A DNA stretch of 45,147 bases from JAGLTQ01 sp964605385 (GCA_964605385.1 CAZSCK010000013.1:1-45147); one strand, 5' to 3'; counted from the stretch's first letter, positions 16,760 to 26,121 are shown. Made by a program: numbers and translations. Notes: generated from the letters alone by a model not told the origin.

Positions 16760-17205
16760 TGTGAGCTTATCGTCATGTATAGCTACCAAAAAACACCTTT
16801 TTATTGTTCAATGAAGACAAGTATTGTCGATGAATAAATGAGTAAAATTAAATAGAGATAAACTGTTGTGAAAAGTAGTATTCCCGACAACACATAATTG
16901 TGAGTAAGTAATTAGTAATTGTAGGACATTTTTGAAGAAACTCATGTTTCTTACTACTTTACCGGCGGAATTAATATTATTTTAAGCTTATATTAATACA
17001 TGGTGTACATATTCATTTGTAAATTTATTAGGGTAGATGCAGCTTTATAAATGCCATATATTTCAATTGGTTACATGGTGTTTGTCACCTAGTTTATAGA
17101 ATATCAAGTTGGCTGTGTAATCTATATGTAAGTGGAATAAATTAAATGATTTTGGGTTATTAGCATAGAGTTGAAGGGCAAGGGAGACTATCCACTTTGA
17201 TAGAG

Positions 17206-17234
17206 TTTCACTTAACCTCCTGAGTCGGTATACT
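17206..17234 (+). promoter_or_regulatory. tRNA-Leu promoter
   Basis: TTTCAC (17206-17211), a 17-base spacer and TATACT (17229-17234) form a sigma-70 promoter. The bases after the -10 box (GCGGGC) form a GC-rich discriminator, the usual sign of a stringently controlled stable-RNA promoter. It ends 16 bases before the tRNA. Confidence 0.65.
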
Positions 17235-17250
17235 GCGGGCTCAAATTTAT

Positions 17251-17335
17251 GCGGATGTGGTGAAATTGGTATACACGGTAGATTTAGGTTCTGCTGCCGT
17301 AAGGCGTGAGAGTTCGAGTCTCTCCATCCGCACCA
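17251..17335 (+). tRNA. tRNA-Leu (anticodon TAG)
   Basis: An 85-base class II tRNA with encoded CCA. The acceptor arms GCGGATG and CATCCGC pair, the anticodon loop is TTTAGGT (anticodon TAG, reads CUN codons), there is a long variable arm (TGCCGTAAGGCG region), and the T loop is TTCGAGT. It closely resembles the enterobacterial leuW type. It stands alone, directly before tig. Confidence 0.97.
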
Positions 17336-17376
17336 TTTTTTTCTAAGAATTTTCTGATTGAAATAGAGGATAAGGT

Positions 17377-18684
17377 ATGCAAGTTTCTATTGAAACCACC
17401 AATGGTCTTGAGCGTAAAATGACGGTCGTGATCGAAGAAGAACGTCTTTCCAGTGTGATCGATGGTCGCCTTCAGGATATGACTAAAACTGTTAAAGTGA
17501 AAGGTTTTCGTACTGGTAAGGTGCCTCTGAAAATTGTTAAGCAGCAGTATGCTCAGCAAGTTCGTCAGGAAGTTGTAGGTGATGTTCTGCAATCGACTTT
17601 ATATGAAGCGATTGGACAGGAAAAACTGAACCCTGCGGGTCAACCTAAAATTGACTCAATTAAAAGCGATCCAGGCCAGGGCATGGAATACACTGCTTTA
17701 TTCGAAGTTTATCCAGAAGTTAAATTGGGTGATTTATCAAAAGAAACCGTTGAAAAGCCGGTTGTTGAACTGACAGATGCTGATGTTGAAGAAATGCTGG
17801 AAACAGTACGTGGTCAGCATAAAGAATGGGGTTCAGTAGAGCGTGCAGCAAAAGAGGGCGACCAGCTCAATATCAACTTCAAAGGGTTGATTGATGGTGA
17901 AGTTTTCTCAGGTGGCGAAGCTAGTGATATGCCGATTGAATTAGGCAGTGGTCGCATGATTAAAGGCTTTGAAGAAGGCTTAATTGGCGCTAAAGCAGGG
18001 GATGATGTGACGTTGAACGTGACTTTCCCTGACGATTATCATGCAAAAGATTTAGCCGGTAAACCTGCTCAGTTTGATACTCATGTGAATAAGGTAGAAG
18101 AAGCTAAGTTACCTGAATTGAATGATGATTTTGCGAAAAAGCTGGGTATTAAAGACGCTAGCATTGAAAATATGCATAAAGAAATCAAGGCTAGTATGCA
18201 GCAAGAGTTAGATGGCCGTTTGAATACTAAATTAAAATCATCGGTGATGGATGCATTGATTAATGCCCATGATTTTGATGTGCCTAAGCCTTTAGTTGAA
18301 GAAGAATCTGAAGCGATTAAAAAGAACATGTTAGAAAACCTTAAGCAGCAAGGCATGCAAGATAACGGTATGCAACTTGATGCCGGCATGTTTGCTGATC
18401 AAGCTGTTCGTCGGGTAAAGTTAGGCCTGATCATGTCAGAAATCATGAAATCTGAGAAAATTGAAGCCGATGAAGATCGCGTGAAGAAAAAGATTGAAGA
18501 TATTGCGGCACCGTATGACCAGCCACAACAGGTGATGGACTGGTACAACGGCGATAAACAGCGCCTTGCAGAAGTAAAAGCATTGGTAACTGAAGAACAA
18601 ATTGTCGATTGGGCTATGGAAAAAGCTAAAGTGGTCGATAAGAGTGTAACGTTCAAAGATTTTATGAACTCTGAACAAAAGTAA
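17377..18684 (+). CDS. tig: Trigger factor
   Basis: A 435-residue ribosome-associated chaperone and prolyl isomerase that receives nascent chains at the exit tunnel. The N-terminal ribosome-binding domain carries the signature GFRTGKVPLKIVKQQY (about 44-59). The FKBP-type isomerase domain is at about 150-240 (GDQLNINFKGLIDGEVFSGG, then PIELGSGRMIKGFEEGLIGA as landmarks). The C-terminal helical arms form the chaperone cradle. The length is normal. It starts at ATG 17377, 41 bases after tRNA-Leu, and heads the conserved tig-clpP-clpX-lon-hupB block, so co-synthesis with the protein-quality-control proteases is expected. Confidence 0.97.
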   Translation: MQVSIETTNGLERKMTVVIEEERLSSVIDGRLQDMTKTVKVKGFRTGKVPLKIVKQQYAQQVRQEVVGDVLQSTLYEAIGQEKLNPAGQPKIDSIKSDPGQGMEYTALFEVYPEVKLGDLSKETVEKPVVELTDADVEEMLETVRGQHKEWGSVERAAKEGDQLNINFKGLIDGEVFSGGEASDMPIELGSGRMIKGFEEGLIGAKAGDDVTLNVTFPDDYHAKDLAGKPAQFDTHVNKVEEAKLPELNDDFAKKLGIKDASIENMHKEIKASMQQELDGRLNTKLKSSVMDALINAHDFDVPKPLVEEESEAIKKNMLENLKQQGMQDNGMQLDAGMFADQAVRRVKLGLIMSEIMKSEKIEADEDRVKKKIEDIAAPYDQPQQVMDWYNGDKQRLAEVKALVTEEQIVDWAMEKAKVVDKSVTFKDFMNSEQK

Positions 18685-18770
18685 ATAGAGATTCGTGCAC
18701 GAATCATTCTTTTCCCTTTTCGTGCAAATGTCTCAAATATTTAACAAATTACCCTTAAGGATAAGCTTTC

Positions 18771-19406
18771 GTGACCGATAAAATAGTTAATACAGATATT
18801 ATGAGCCAACTGGTTCCAATGGTTGTAGAACAGACGTCTCGCGGCGAGCGTTCTTATGATATTTATTCCAGACTACTGAAAGAACGTATTATCTTTTTAG
18901 TAGGGCAAGTTGAAGATCACATGGCTAACCTGGTGGTTGCTCAGATGCTTTTTCTTGAGTCTGAAAATCCAGATAAAGATATCTACCTGTACATTAATTC
19001 ACCAGGGGGCTCGGTGACAGCTGGATTGTCAATTTATGACACTATGCAGTTTATTAAACCGGATGTGAGCACCCTGTGTATTGGCCAGGCAGCCAGTATG
19101 GGCGCTTTATTATTAGCTGGGGGTGCAGCAGGTAAACGTTACGCCTTACCGCATGCCCGTACCATGATTCACCAGCCATTAGGCGGTTTTCAGGGGCAGG
19201 CAAGTGATATTGAGATACATGCCAAAGAAATAATTGAAGTTCGGGAACGATTGAACAAAATTCTTGCTGAACATACAGGGAAATCGATGGATCAGATTCA
19301 AAAAGACACTGACCGCGATAACTTTATGAATGCAGAGACTTCAGTAGAGTATGGCCTGATTGATGAAGTGATGACACAGCGCAATACGAGTAAGGAAGAT
19401 AAATAA
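18771..19406 (+). CDS. clpP: ATP-dependent Clp protease proteolytic subunit
   Basis: A 211-residue serine protease subunit that forms the double heptameric chamber used by ClpX or ClpA. The catalytic triad is visible: Ser109 (GQAASMGALLL), His134 (RTMIHQPLGG) and Asp183 (DRDNFM), offset by two from E. coli numbering. The first 10-14 residues look like the propeptide removed by self-cleavage before LVPMVVEQTSRG. The GTG start at 18771 is supported by AAGGAT at 18755-18760; an ATG at 18801 would leave almost no propeptide. It lies 86 bases after tig and 135 before clpX. Confidence 0.97.
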   Translation: MTDKIVNTDIMSQLVPMVVEQTSRGERSYDIYSRLLKERIIFLVGQVEDHMANLVVAQMLFLESENPDKDIYLYINSPGGSVTAGLSIYDTMQFIKPDVSTLCIGQAASMGALLLAGGAAGKRYALPHARTMIHQPLGGFQGQASDIEIHAKEIIEVRERLNKILAEHTGKSMDQIQKDTDRDNFMNAETSVEYGLIDEVMTQRNTSKEDK

Positions 19407-19541
19407 CCTGTAATTACCACTGTTTTAGTTGTACAAAAAAACAGCAAAATCAAGGTTAAAAATGCGCTTTGATGACTTGAAAAAGTTGTAAAAACGACGC
19501 ATGGTATAGAAGATAATAATGTTCGTGATGAGGCGAATAAA

Positions 19542-20822
19542 ATGAGTGATGATAAAAGCACTGGTGACGGTGGAAACAAGTTACTTTACTGCTCTTTTTG
19601 CGGTAAAAGTCAGCATGAAGTACGCAAACTGATTGCAGGTCCATCCGTATTTGTATGTGATGAATGTGTTGAATTATGCAGCGATATTATTCGTGAAGAA
19701 ATTCAGGAACAGTCCAGTAAATCGGAAGGCGATTCACTACCAACTCCTCATGAAATTAACGATATTCTTGATGAGTATGTCATTGGTCAGGAGAAGGCTA
19801 AACGTGTACTTTCGGTTGCGGTTTACAATCATTATAAACGATTGGAAACAGGCCAGAAAAAAGATGATGTCGAACTCTCTAAAAGCAATATCCTCCTTAT
19901 TGGTCCGACAGGTTGTGGTAAAACATTACTTGCAGAAACACTTGCACGCTTATTAGACGTCCCCTTTACTATTGCTGATGCCACAACATTAACTGAAGCA
20001 GGCTATGTCGGCGAAGATGTTGAAAATATTATTCAAAAATTATTACAAAAATGTGATTATGATGTAGAAAAAGCACAAACAGGCATCGTATACATTGATG
20101 AAATCGACAAGATTTCACGTAAATCAGATAATCCATCAATTACACGTGATGTTTCAGGTGAAGGTGTGCAACAAGCCTTATTGAAGCTGATTGAAGGTAC
20201 GATTGCTTCAGTTCCGCCTCAAGGTGGACGTAAACACCCGCAGCAAGAATTCTTGCAAGTGGATACCTCAAATATTTTATTTGTGTGTGGTGGCGCATTT
20301 GCAGGCCTGGATCGCATTATTCGTGACCGCTCTGAAAAGGGTGGCATTGGTTTTGGTGCAGAAGTACAAAGTAAAGATGACAAGAAAACGCTGAGTGAAG
20401 TTATTCACAGTGTTGAACCTGAGGATTTGACTCGCTTTGGTTTAATCCCTGAATTTGTTGGGCGTTTGCCGGTTGTTGCGACATTAGGCGAGCTTGATGA
20501 AGATGCGTTAGTTCGAATTTTAACTGAACCGAAAAATGCCTTAACCAAACAATATCAAAAAATGTTTGAAATGGAAGGCAGTGATCTGGAATTCCGTGAT
20601 ACGGCATTAAGTGCAATTGCTGCTAAAGCAATGGAACGTAAAACAGGAGCACGTGGTTTACGCTCTATTCTTGAGCATGCTTTGCTCGATACCATGTATG
20701 ACTTACCTTCAATGGATAATGTTGAAAAAGTGGTCATAGATGATTCGTGTATATCCGGAGACGGGGAACCGCTTTTCATTTATGAAAACCTGGAACCTTT
20801 AGCGGCTTCGGCAGAAGAATAA
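19542..20822 (+). CDS. clpX: ATP-dependent Clp protease ATP-binding subunit ClpX
   Basis: A 426-residue AAA+ unfoldase. The N-terminal zinc-binding domain has CSFCGKSQHEV and CDECVELC (four Cys). Walker A is GPTGCGKT and Walker B is IVYIDEIDKI. The pore and hinge motifs AGYVGEDVE and RDVSGEGVQQALLKL are present, and the IGF-type loop that docks on ClpP appears as GIGFGAEV. The protein unfolds ssrA-tagged and other clients and feeds them into ClpP. The length is normal and the gene is followed by its own terminator, so it ends the tig-clpP-clpX unit. Confidence 0.97.
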   Translation: MSDDKSTGDGGNKLLYCSFCGKSQHEVRKLIAGPSVFVCDECVELCSDIIREEIQEQSSKSEGDSLPTPHEINDILDEYVIGQEKAKRVLSVAVYNHYKRLETGQKKDDVELSKSNILLIGPTGCGKTLLAETLARLLDVPFTIADATTLTEAGYVGEDVENIIQKLLQKCDYDVEKAQTGIVYIDEIDKISRKSDNPSITRDVSGEGVQQALLKLIEGTIASVPPQGGRKHPQQEFLQVDTSNILFVCGGAFAGLDRIIRDRSEKGGIGFGAEVQSKDDKKTLSEVIHSVEPEDLTRFGLIPEFVGRLPVVATLGELDEDALVRILTEPKNALTKQYQKMFEMEGSDLEFRDTALSAIAAKAMERKTGARGLRSILEHALLDTMYDLPSMDNVEKVVIDDSCISGDGEPLFIYENLEPLAASAEE

Positions 20823-20826
20823 AACA

Positions 20827-20854
20827 AAGGGGTCTATAAAGACCCCTTTTTTTA
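20827..20854 (+). terminator. Terminator after clpX
   Basis: AAAGGGGTCT and AGACCCCTTT form a 10-bp stem with an ATAA loop, followed by further T residues. It starts four bases past the clpX stop codon and separates the clp unit from lon. Confidence 0.9.
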
Positions 20855-20880
20855 TGGGAAATGATTTTTATCTAAAGTCC

Positions 20881-20910
20881 TTGAAAAGCTGTGCCGCTAA
20901 CCTTATATAT
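20881..20910 (+). promoter_or_regulatory. lon promoter, with heat-shock-like elements
   Basis: TTGAAA (20882-20887), 17 bases and TATATA (20905-20910) form a good sigma-70 promoter. The same stretch reads CTTGAAA, then 14 bases, then CCTTATAT, which partly fits the sigma-32 consensus (CTTGAAA, 11-15 bases, CCCCATnT). lon is a classic heat-shock gene, so dual recognition is plausible; the sigma-32 -10 match is incomplete. Confidence 0.6.
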
Positions 20911-20958
20911 AAGCGAAGAATATTTTTTATAACGCACTAACAATTACAGGACAGCAAC

Positions 20959-23367
20959 ATGTCTGAGATGGTCGAAACTCAATTATCCGCAATTCCTATT
21001 TTACCGCTACGTGATGTTGTGGTTTATCCACACATGGTTATTCCTCTTTTTGTAGGTCGCGAAAAATCTATTCAGGCTTTAGAAGCGGCAATGGATAATG
21101 GCAAACAAATTTTATTAGTTGCGCAAAAAAGTGCGGCTAAAGATGAGCCGTCACAAGAAGATTTATACGAAATTGGTACGGTTTCCAGTATTTTACAATT
21201 ACTTAAACTGCCTGATGGTACAGTTAAAGTTCTTGTTGAAGGTAATAAGCGTGCGCGCATTATTAATTACCTTGGGCAGGAAGAGTATTTTACTGCACAG
21301 ATTAAAGAGCTTGATGATGAAGTGGTTGATGAACGTGAATCAGAAGTTTTGGTGCGCTCATTAACAACACAGTTTGATCAGTACGTTAAACTGAACAAAA
21401 AAATCCCGCCTGAAATTCTGACATCACTTTCAAGCATTGAAGAACCTGAACGTATGGTGGATACCATTGCGGCACATATGTCACTTAAGCTGGATGAGAA
21501 ACAAAAAATCCTGGAAGTGGTTGATCTACGTGAGCGTGTTGAACACCTCATGGTCTTAATGGAATCTGAAATTGATATTCTACAAGTTGAAAAACGTATC
21601 CGTAGCCGTGTTAAACGCCAAATGGAAAAAAGTCAGCGTGAGTATTATTTAAACGAACAAATGAAAGCCATTCAGAAAGAATTGGGTGACATGGATGATG
21701 TGCCAAATGAAATGGACGACCTCGAAAAGAAAATCGAGAGTGCAGGTATGTCTAAAGAAGCATTGAAAAAAGCCAAAGCTGAATTTGCCAAGTTAAAAAT
21801 GATGTCGCCGATGTCAGCAGAAGCGACGGTTGTGCGTAACTATCTTGACTGGATGGTAGGTGTTCCCTGGAAAAAACGCAGTAAAATTCGTAATGACCTT
21901 TCTAAAGCTGAAGAAGTATTAGAAGCGGATCACTATGGTTTAGAAAAAGTTAAAGAACGTATTTTAGAATATCTTGCAGTGCAACAGCGCATGAAAAAAA
22001 TGAAAGGGCCTATTTTATGTTTAGTTGGGCCTCCTGGTGTAGGTAAAACATCAGTCGGTAAATCAATTGCACGTGCAACGAATCGTAAATTTATGCGCAT
22101 GGCATTAGGTGGCGTACGTGACGAAGCAGAAATACGTGGTCATCGCCGTACTTACATCGGTTCAATGCCAGGTAAAATTATTCAAAATTTATCCAAGGTT
22201 GAAACGCGTAACCCATTATTCCTGTTAGATGAAATTGATAAAATGGCGATGGACTTTCGTGGTGATCCCGCTTCAGCTTTATTAGAAGTATTAGATCCAG
22301 AACAAAATCACACATTCAATGATCACTATATGGAAGTGGATTATGATTTGTCTGAAGTCATGTTTGTTGCGACTTCAAATACAATGAATATTCCAGGTCC
22401 GTTACTGGATCGAATGGAAGTGATTCGTTTATCGGGTTATACCGAAGATGAAAAGCTAAATATCGCAATGCGTTATTTAGTGAAAAAACAAATTGAAAAC
22501 AATGGATTAAAAGACGACGAAATTAGTATTGGTGAAGATGCTGTTCGTGGAATTATCCGTAACTATACCCGTGAAGCAGGTGTACGTAACCTGGAACGTG
22601 AAATAGCTAAGTTGTGTCGTAAAGTTGTAAAAGAAATTTTACTTGAAAAAGATGTTTCTCATGTTGATATCACCGGAGATAACCTGGAAAAATATTTAGG
22701 TGTAGAACGTTTCCGTTATGGTGTTATTGATGAGAATGATCAAGTGGGGCAGGTGAATGGTTTAGCCTGGACTGAGGTTGGCGGTGAGTTGTTAACCATT
22801 GAAACCGCTGTATTACCCGGTAAAGGCAAAACGAGTGTTACAGGTCAACTTGGCGATGTCATGAAAGAGTCTATACAAGCGGCTATGACAGTAGTAAGAA
22901 GTCGTTCTTCTGTTTTAGGTATTAAAGATGAAGTCTTTGAGAAAAATGATATTCATGTTCACGTTCCTGAAGGTGCTATTCCAAAAGATGGTCCAAGCGC
23001 AGGTGTTGGTATGTGTACCGCGTTAGTTTCAGCTTTGACAGGTATCGCTGTTCGTAATGATGTCGCGATGACCGGTGAGATTACCTTACGTGGTGAAGTA
23101 TTGCCGATTGGTGGTTTGAAAGAAAAATTACTTGCTGCACATCGAGCAGGAATTAAAACGGTATTAATTCCAGAAGAAAATCGTAAAGATTTAACGGAGA
23201 TTCCGGATAACGTAAAAGAAAATCTGGATATTAAACCTGTTCGTTGGATTGATGAAGTTTTGCAAGAGGCATTAGCACATTCACCAAAAGCTTTATCTAA
23301 AGCTGAAACTGGTGGAAAAGTGAGCAAATCTAAAAAAAGTGATAGCACAAATATGCAAACTCACTAA
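20959..23367 (+). CDS. lon: ATP-dependent protease Lon
   Basis: An 802-residue LonA protease. The N-terminal substrate-binding domain (about 10-205, IPILPLRDVVVYPHMVIPLFVG region) and a coiled middle part precede the AAA+ module with Walker A GPPGVGKTS and Walker B FLLDEIDKM. The C-terminal protease domain has the Ser-Lys dyad: Ser680 in KDGPSAGVGM and Lys723 in GGLKEKLLAAHRAG. It degrades misfolded and regulatory proteins in the cytosol. The last 25 residues are a Lys/Ser-rich tail. It is 137 bases after clpX with its own promoter, and it precedes hupB as in E. coli. Confidence 0.97.
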   Translation: MSEMVETQLSAIPILPLRDVVVYPHMVIPLFVGREKSIQALEAAMDNGKQILLVAQKSAAKDEPSQEDLYEIGTVSSILQLLKLPDGTVKVLVEGNKRARIINYLGQEEYFTAQIKELDDEVVDERESEVLVRSLTTQFDQYVKLNKKIPPEILTSLSSIEEPERMVDTIAAHMSLKLDEKQKILEVVDLRERVEHLMVLMESEIDILQVEKRIRSRVKRQMEKSQREYYLNEQMKAIQKELGDMDDVPNEMDDLEKKIESAGMSKEALKKAKAEFAKLKMMSPMSAEATVVRNYLDWMVGVPWKKRSKIRNDLSKAEEVLEADHYGLEKVKERILEYLAVQQRMKKMKGPILCLVGPPGVGKTSVGKSIARATNRKFMRMALGGVRDEAEIRGHRRTYIGSMPGKIIQNLSKVETRNPLFLLDEIDKMAMDFRGDPASALLEVLDPEQNHTFNDHYMEVDYDLSEVMFVATSNTMNIPGPLLDRMEVIRLSGYTEDEKLNIAMRYLVKKQIENNGLKDDEISIGEDAVRGIIRNYTREAGVRNLEREIAKLCRKVVKEILLEKDVSHVDITGDNLEKYLGVERFRYGVIDENDQVGQVNGLAWTEVGGELLTIETAVLPGKGKTSVTGQLGDVMKESIQAAMTVVRSRSSVLGIKDEVFEKNDIHVHVPEGAIPKDGPSAGVGMCTALVSALTGIAVRNDVAMTGEITLRGEVLPIGGLKEKLLAAHRAGIKTVLIPEENRKDLTEIPDNVKENLDIKPVRWIDEVLQEALAHSPKALSKAETGGKVSKSKKSDSTNMQTH

Positions 23368-23415
23368 ATAGTGCTGGTTTTATGCGCTTATACAAGTAAA
23401 CTGTGCACAGATTGC

Positions 23416-23445
23416 TTGACCATGCCTAGTTGGCATTGGTATAAA
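23416..23445 (+). promoter_or_regulatory. hupB promoter
   Basis: TTGACC (23416-23421), an 18-base spacer and TATAAA (23440-23445) form a strong-looking sigma-70 promoter 85 bases before the hupB start. The spacer contains a small ATGCC/GGCAT palindrome. Confidence 0.6.
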
Positions 23446-23530
23446 TCCATAGTTAAATAATTATTTAAAACTGCCCCTTAATTTTTTAGTGGGTGGTATT
23501 ATTTTTGTCATTCCATAGGGGGAGAATTAA

Positions 23531-23803
23531 GTGAATAAATCAGAACTCGTAGAAGCAGTTGCAGAAAGTGCAGACATTTCAAAAGCAGCAGCAGCTCGTG
23601 CTGTTGATACAATGGTAAGCAGCATCATTAATACTTTAGCAAACGGCGATCAAGTTGCTATTGCAGGCTTTGGTACCTTTACTGTACGTGACCGTGCAGC
23701 ACGCGTGGGTCGTAACCCTCGTACTGGTGAAGAGATTCAAATCAAAGCATCAAAAAATCCTGGATTTAAAGCTGGTAAAGCATTTAAGGATGCATTAAAC
23801 TAG
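23531..23803 (+). CDS. hupB: DNA-binding protein HU (beta type)
   Basis: A 90-residue histone-like protein that bends DNA non-specifically in the nucleoid. It has the HU signature GFGTFTVRDRAARVGRNP (residues 47-64), including the Arg-Asn-Pro tip of the DNA-clasping arm, and the normal start MNKSELV. The GTG start is supported by a strong AGGGGGAG just upstream. Its place after lon and before ppiD identifies it as hupB. tRNA-Val begins 17 bases later, so the tRNAs may be read from the hupB transcript. Confidence 0.96.
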   Translation: MNKSELVEAVAESADISKAAAARAVDTMVSSIINTLANGDQVAIAGFGTFTVRDRAARVGRNPRTGEEIQIKASKNPGFKAGKAFKDALN

Positions 23804-23819
23804 CGCGCGTTCGAACAGG

Positions 23820-23895
23820 GGGTGGTTAGCTCAGCTGGTAGAGCATCGCCCTTACAAGGCGAGGGTCACAGGTTCGATCCCTGTACCACCCACCA
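23820..23895 (+). tRNA. tRNA-Val (anticodon TAC)
   Basis: A 76-base tRNA with CCA encoded. The acceptor GGGTGGT pairs with ACCACCC, the anticodon stem-loop is TCGCC-CTTACAA-GGCGA (anticodon TAC), and the T loop is TTCGATC. It sits between hupB and tRNA-Asp, six bases from the latter. Confidence 0.97.
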
Positions 23896-23901
23896 AATCG
23901 C

Positions 23902-23978
23902 GGAGCGGTAGTTCAGCTGGTTAGAATACCGGCCTGTCACGCCGGGGGTCGCGGGTTCGAGTCCCGTCCGCTCCGCCA
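23902..23978 (+). tRNA. tRNA-Asp (anticodon GTC)
   Basis: A 77-base tRNA with CCA encoded. The acceptor GGAGCGG pairs with CCGCTCC, and the anticodon loop CTGTCAC gives GTC. It is nearly identical to the enterobacterial tRNA-Asp. It is followed by a terminator and then ppiD; the tRNA-Val/tRNA-Asp pair in front of ppiD recurs in several gammaproteobacteria. Confidence 0.97.
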
Positions 23979-23985
23979 CTATTCT

Positions 23986-24019
23986 AAAGGCGCAATCTGT
24001 ACAGGTTGCGCCTTTTTTT
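23986..24019 (+). terminator. Terminator after tRNA-Asp
   Basis: AAAGGCGCAA and TTGCGCCTTT form a 10-bp GC-rich stem with a 10-base loop, followed by a T-tract. It ends the hupB-tRNA region before ppiD. Confidence 0.9.
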
Positions 24020-24099
24020 ATACTGAATATATAAATACAATAAACAATAAACTACGTATAATAACGTTCAAATTAATTATAAATAGAAAAGTTTAAATT

Positions 24100-26013
24100 A
24101 TGTTGCAAGCAATTCGTAATAACGCTCAAGGTGTCCTTGTCTGGATAGTTGTGGGTTTAATCGTAGTTTCTTTTGCCTTGTTTGGTTTAGGAAGTTATTT
24201 ATCCGGAGCTTCAAAAGTTGTTGCCGCATCTGTTAATGATGTTGAGATTAGTAGCTCTGCATTAACGCGCGCCTATCAAAATTATCAGGAACGTTTACGT
24301 AAAATGTTTGGTGAGCAATATCGCCCTGAAATGTTTGGAACTGCCAGAGTAAAAAATGAAGTACTGCAGGGTTTAATTACTCAGGAAGTAATGAACCAAA
24401 TGCTGCATGAGCAAGGTTATTTGGCTTCAGCAGAACAGGTTTTTGAAAAAATTAAAAAATATGAAGCTTTCCAGGAAGACGGCGTGTTTTCTGCAAAAAG
24501 ATATAAAGAAGTTTTATCTTTGCAGGGCATAAATGGTGAAGCCTTTGAATATGATTTGTCACGCGATATTGCTTCACAGCAAATTCGTGCAGCAATTAGT
24601 GCAAGTGCATTTTTAACTGAAAAAGAGAAAACAACGTTAGCGGTATTAGAAAATCAAAAACGTGAAATTGGTTATTTTGATATTTCTGTTGAGCCTTACC
24701 GCAAATTAATTAAAATCAGTGATGCTGATATTCAATCACACTATGAAAAAAATGGTCAGTTATATTTAACCACTGAAAAAGTACAGCTCGAATATATTGA
24801 ATTGAATATGGATGATGTTGCTGCGTTGCAGGAAGTCACCGATGAAATGGTGAAACAACATTATGAAAGCTCACCAGAAAGTTATATGGCGAATGATGAT
24901 GCTGCGGCTGAAAAGAAAATCACAGAATTACGTAAGCAAATTCAACAAGGTACTGATTTTGCCACTTTAGCGAAAAAATATTCTCAGGATAAAGGTTCAG
25001 CAAAACAAGGTGGCGTTTTAGGTTATGTCACTCGAGGTGTTGAAGAAGAATTTGATAAAGTTGTTTTTGCTTTAAAGAAAGGTGAAGTTAGCCGGGTTAT
25101 TAAATCAGAAGCAGGGTTTCAGCTTATTCAGCTGGATGATATTCGTGCAGGTGATCCAGAAGAACGTAAAGTACGCCACATCCTGATTAAAGCAGATAAT
25201 AAGTTAAAGCCTTTTGCTGAGGTTAAAGTTGCCATTCAAAAAGAACTTAAATATCAGCAAGCAGGCAAAGTATTCTTTGACGATGCTGAACAAATGAATA
25301 ATCTTAGTTATGAAACTCCAGATTCACTTGAACCTGTTGCTGATGCGTTAGGTTTAAAAGTTAAAATCAGTACATTAATCACTCGTCGTGGAACAGCAGG
25401 GATTTTTGCTAACCCTAAAATTTTAAGTGCTGCTTTTAGTGATGACGTCCTTAAACAAGGTCGTAATAGTGAGTTACTTGAATTGTCTGATACTCAATTG
25501 GTCGTTTTAAGAGTGAAGCAACATCAGGCTGCATCAGTACAACCTTTAGATAAAGTGAAGTCACGTATTGAAAATACTTTATTGCAACAACAAGCCAGTA
25601 AAAAAGCACAGGATGTAACATCAGATATCCTTACCCGCGTACAAAATAATGAAAGCATTGATTCCGTTCAAAAACGTTACCCGGAAGTTAAGTGGAATAG
25701 TCCAGCCTGGATAACACGTAAGACAGAAAAGAAAGCAACATTATCTGAACAACTGCGAAAATATGTTTTTGCTATGCCAAAGCCACTGGTTGAAAAAACA
25801 AATTGGGATAAGGTTGCTTTAGCCGCAGGTAGTCAGGCAGTGATTGCATTGTTTAAAGTAGAAGAAGTGAGTGAAGGTAAAGCAGATTATGATCGGATTA
25901 CACAGATCACAGGTAACGCAGATTACGATTCATTTGTGCAATATTTAAGATCTCAAGCTGACATTACAATTTCTAAAAATGCACTTGATACTGAAGCAGG
26001 AACAAATCAATAA
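24100..26013 (+). CDS. ppiD: Membrane-anchored periplasmic chaperone PpiD
   Basis: A 637-residue protein anchored by one N-terminal membrane helix (about 13-34, VLVWIVVGLIVVSFALFGLG) with the rest in the periplasm. A SurA-like N-terminal chaperone domain (about 36-185) and a parvulin domain (about 268-365: ATLAKKYSQDKGSAKQGG, VLGYVTRGVEEEFDKVVF, GFQLIQLDDI) follow. E. coli PpiD binds SecYEG and helps newly exported proteins; its parvulin domain has little isomerase activity. The length fits the family (about 620-640). The position after hupB confirms the identity. It is transcribed separately from the tRNAs and ends with a hairpin terminator. Confidence 0.95.
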   Translation: MLQAIRNNAQGVLVWIVVGLIVVSFALFGLGSYLSGASKVVAASVNDVEISSSALTRAYQNYQERLRKMFGEQYRPEMFGTARVKNEVLQGLITQEVMNQMLHEQGYLASAEQVFEKIKKYEAFQEDGVFSAKRYKEVLSLQGINGEAFEYDLSRDIASQQIRAAISASAFLTEKEKTTLAVLENQKREIGYFDISVEPYRKLIKISDADIQSHYEKNGQLYLTTEKVQLEYIELNMDDVAALQEVTDEMVKQHYESSPESYMANDDAAAEKKITELRKQIQQGTDFATLAKKYSQDKGSAKQGGVLGYVTRGVEEEFDKVVFALKKGEVSRVIKSEAGFQLIQLDDIRAGDPEERKVRHILIKADNKLKPFAEVKVAIQKELKYQQAGKVFFDDAEQMNNLSYETPDSLEPVADALGLKVKISTLITRRGTAGIFANPKILSAAFSDDVLKQGRNSELLELSDTQLVVLRVKQHQAASVQPLDKVKSRIENTLLQQQASKKAQDVTSDILTRVQNNESIDSVQKRYPEVKWNSPAWITRKTEKKATLSEQLRKYVFAMPKPLVEKTNWDKVALAAGSQAVIALFKVEEVSEGKADYDRITQITGNADYDSFVQYLRSQADITISKNALDTEAGTNQ

Positions 26014-26055
26014 CAGCTAATAATTATAAATAAGCCTGGTTTGTTTCTGATTTTG

Positions 26056-26096
26056 AATAGAGACCTTTACACAGATACGGTAAAGGTCTTTATTTA
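26056..26096 (+). terminator. Terminator after ppiD
   Basis: AGACCTTTAC (26061-26070) and GTAAAGGTCT (26080-26089) form a 10-bp stem with a 9-base loop, extended by flanking A-T pairs and followed by TTTATTT. It lies between ppiD and the symporter gene. Confidence 0.8.
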
Positions 26097-26121
26097 AGAA
26101 ATTTTTTGATGAGGGGAAATC

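Larger units (their letters stand above)
16621..17250. other. Long intergenic region, mostly without recognisable features
   Basis: 630 AT-rich bases between the divergent binding-protein gene and tRNA-Leu. I see a possible 15-codon reading frame (16712-16759), a small hairpin (AAGAAAC/GTTTCTT, 16935-16952) without a T-tract, and the tRNA-Leu promoter at the right end. The rest shows no coding pattern, no repeat shared with the other intergenic elements and no recognisable RNA gene. Confidence 0.6.

Noticed and set aside
16935..16952. Hairpin AAGAAAC/GTTTCTT as a terminator
   Set aside because: Weak AT-rich stem with no T-tract and no gene ending nearby.
17284..17592. Minus-strand open frame overlapping tRNA-Leu and tig
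   Set aside because: It reads the complement of a clear tRNA and of the trigger-factor start; its end resembles the common spurious 'proteins' translated from tRNA antisense.
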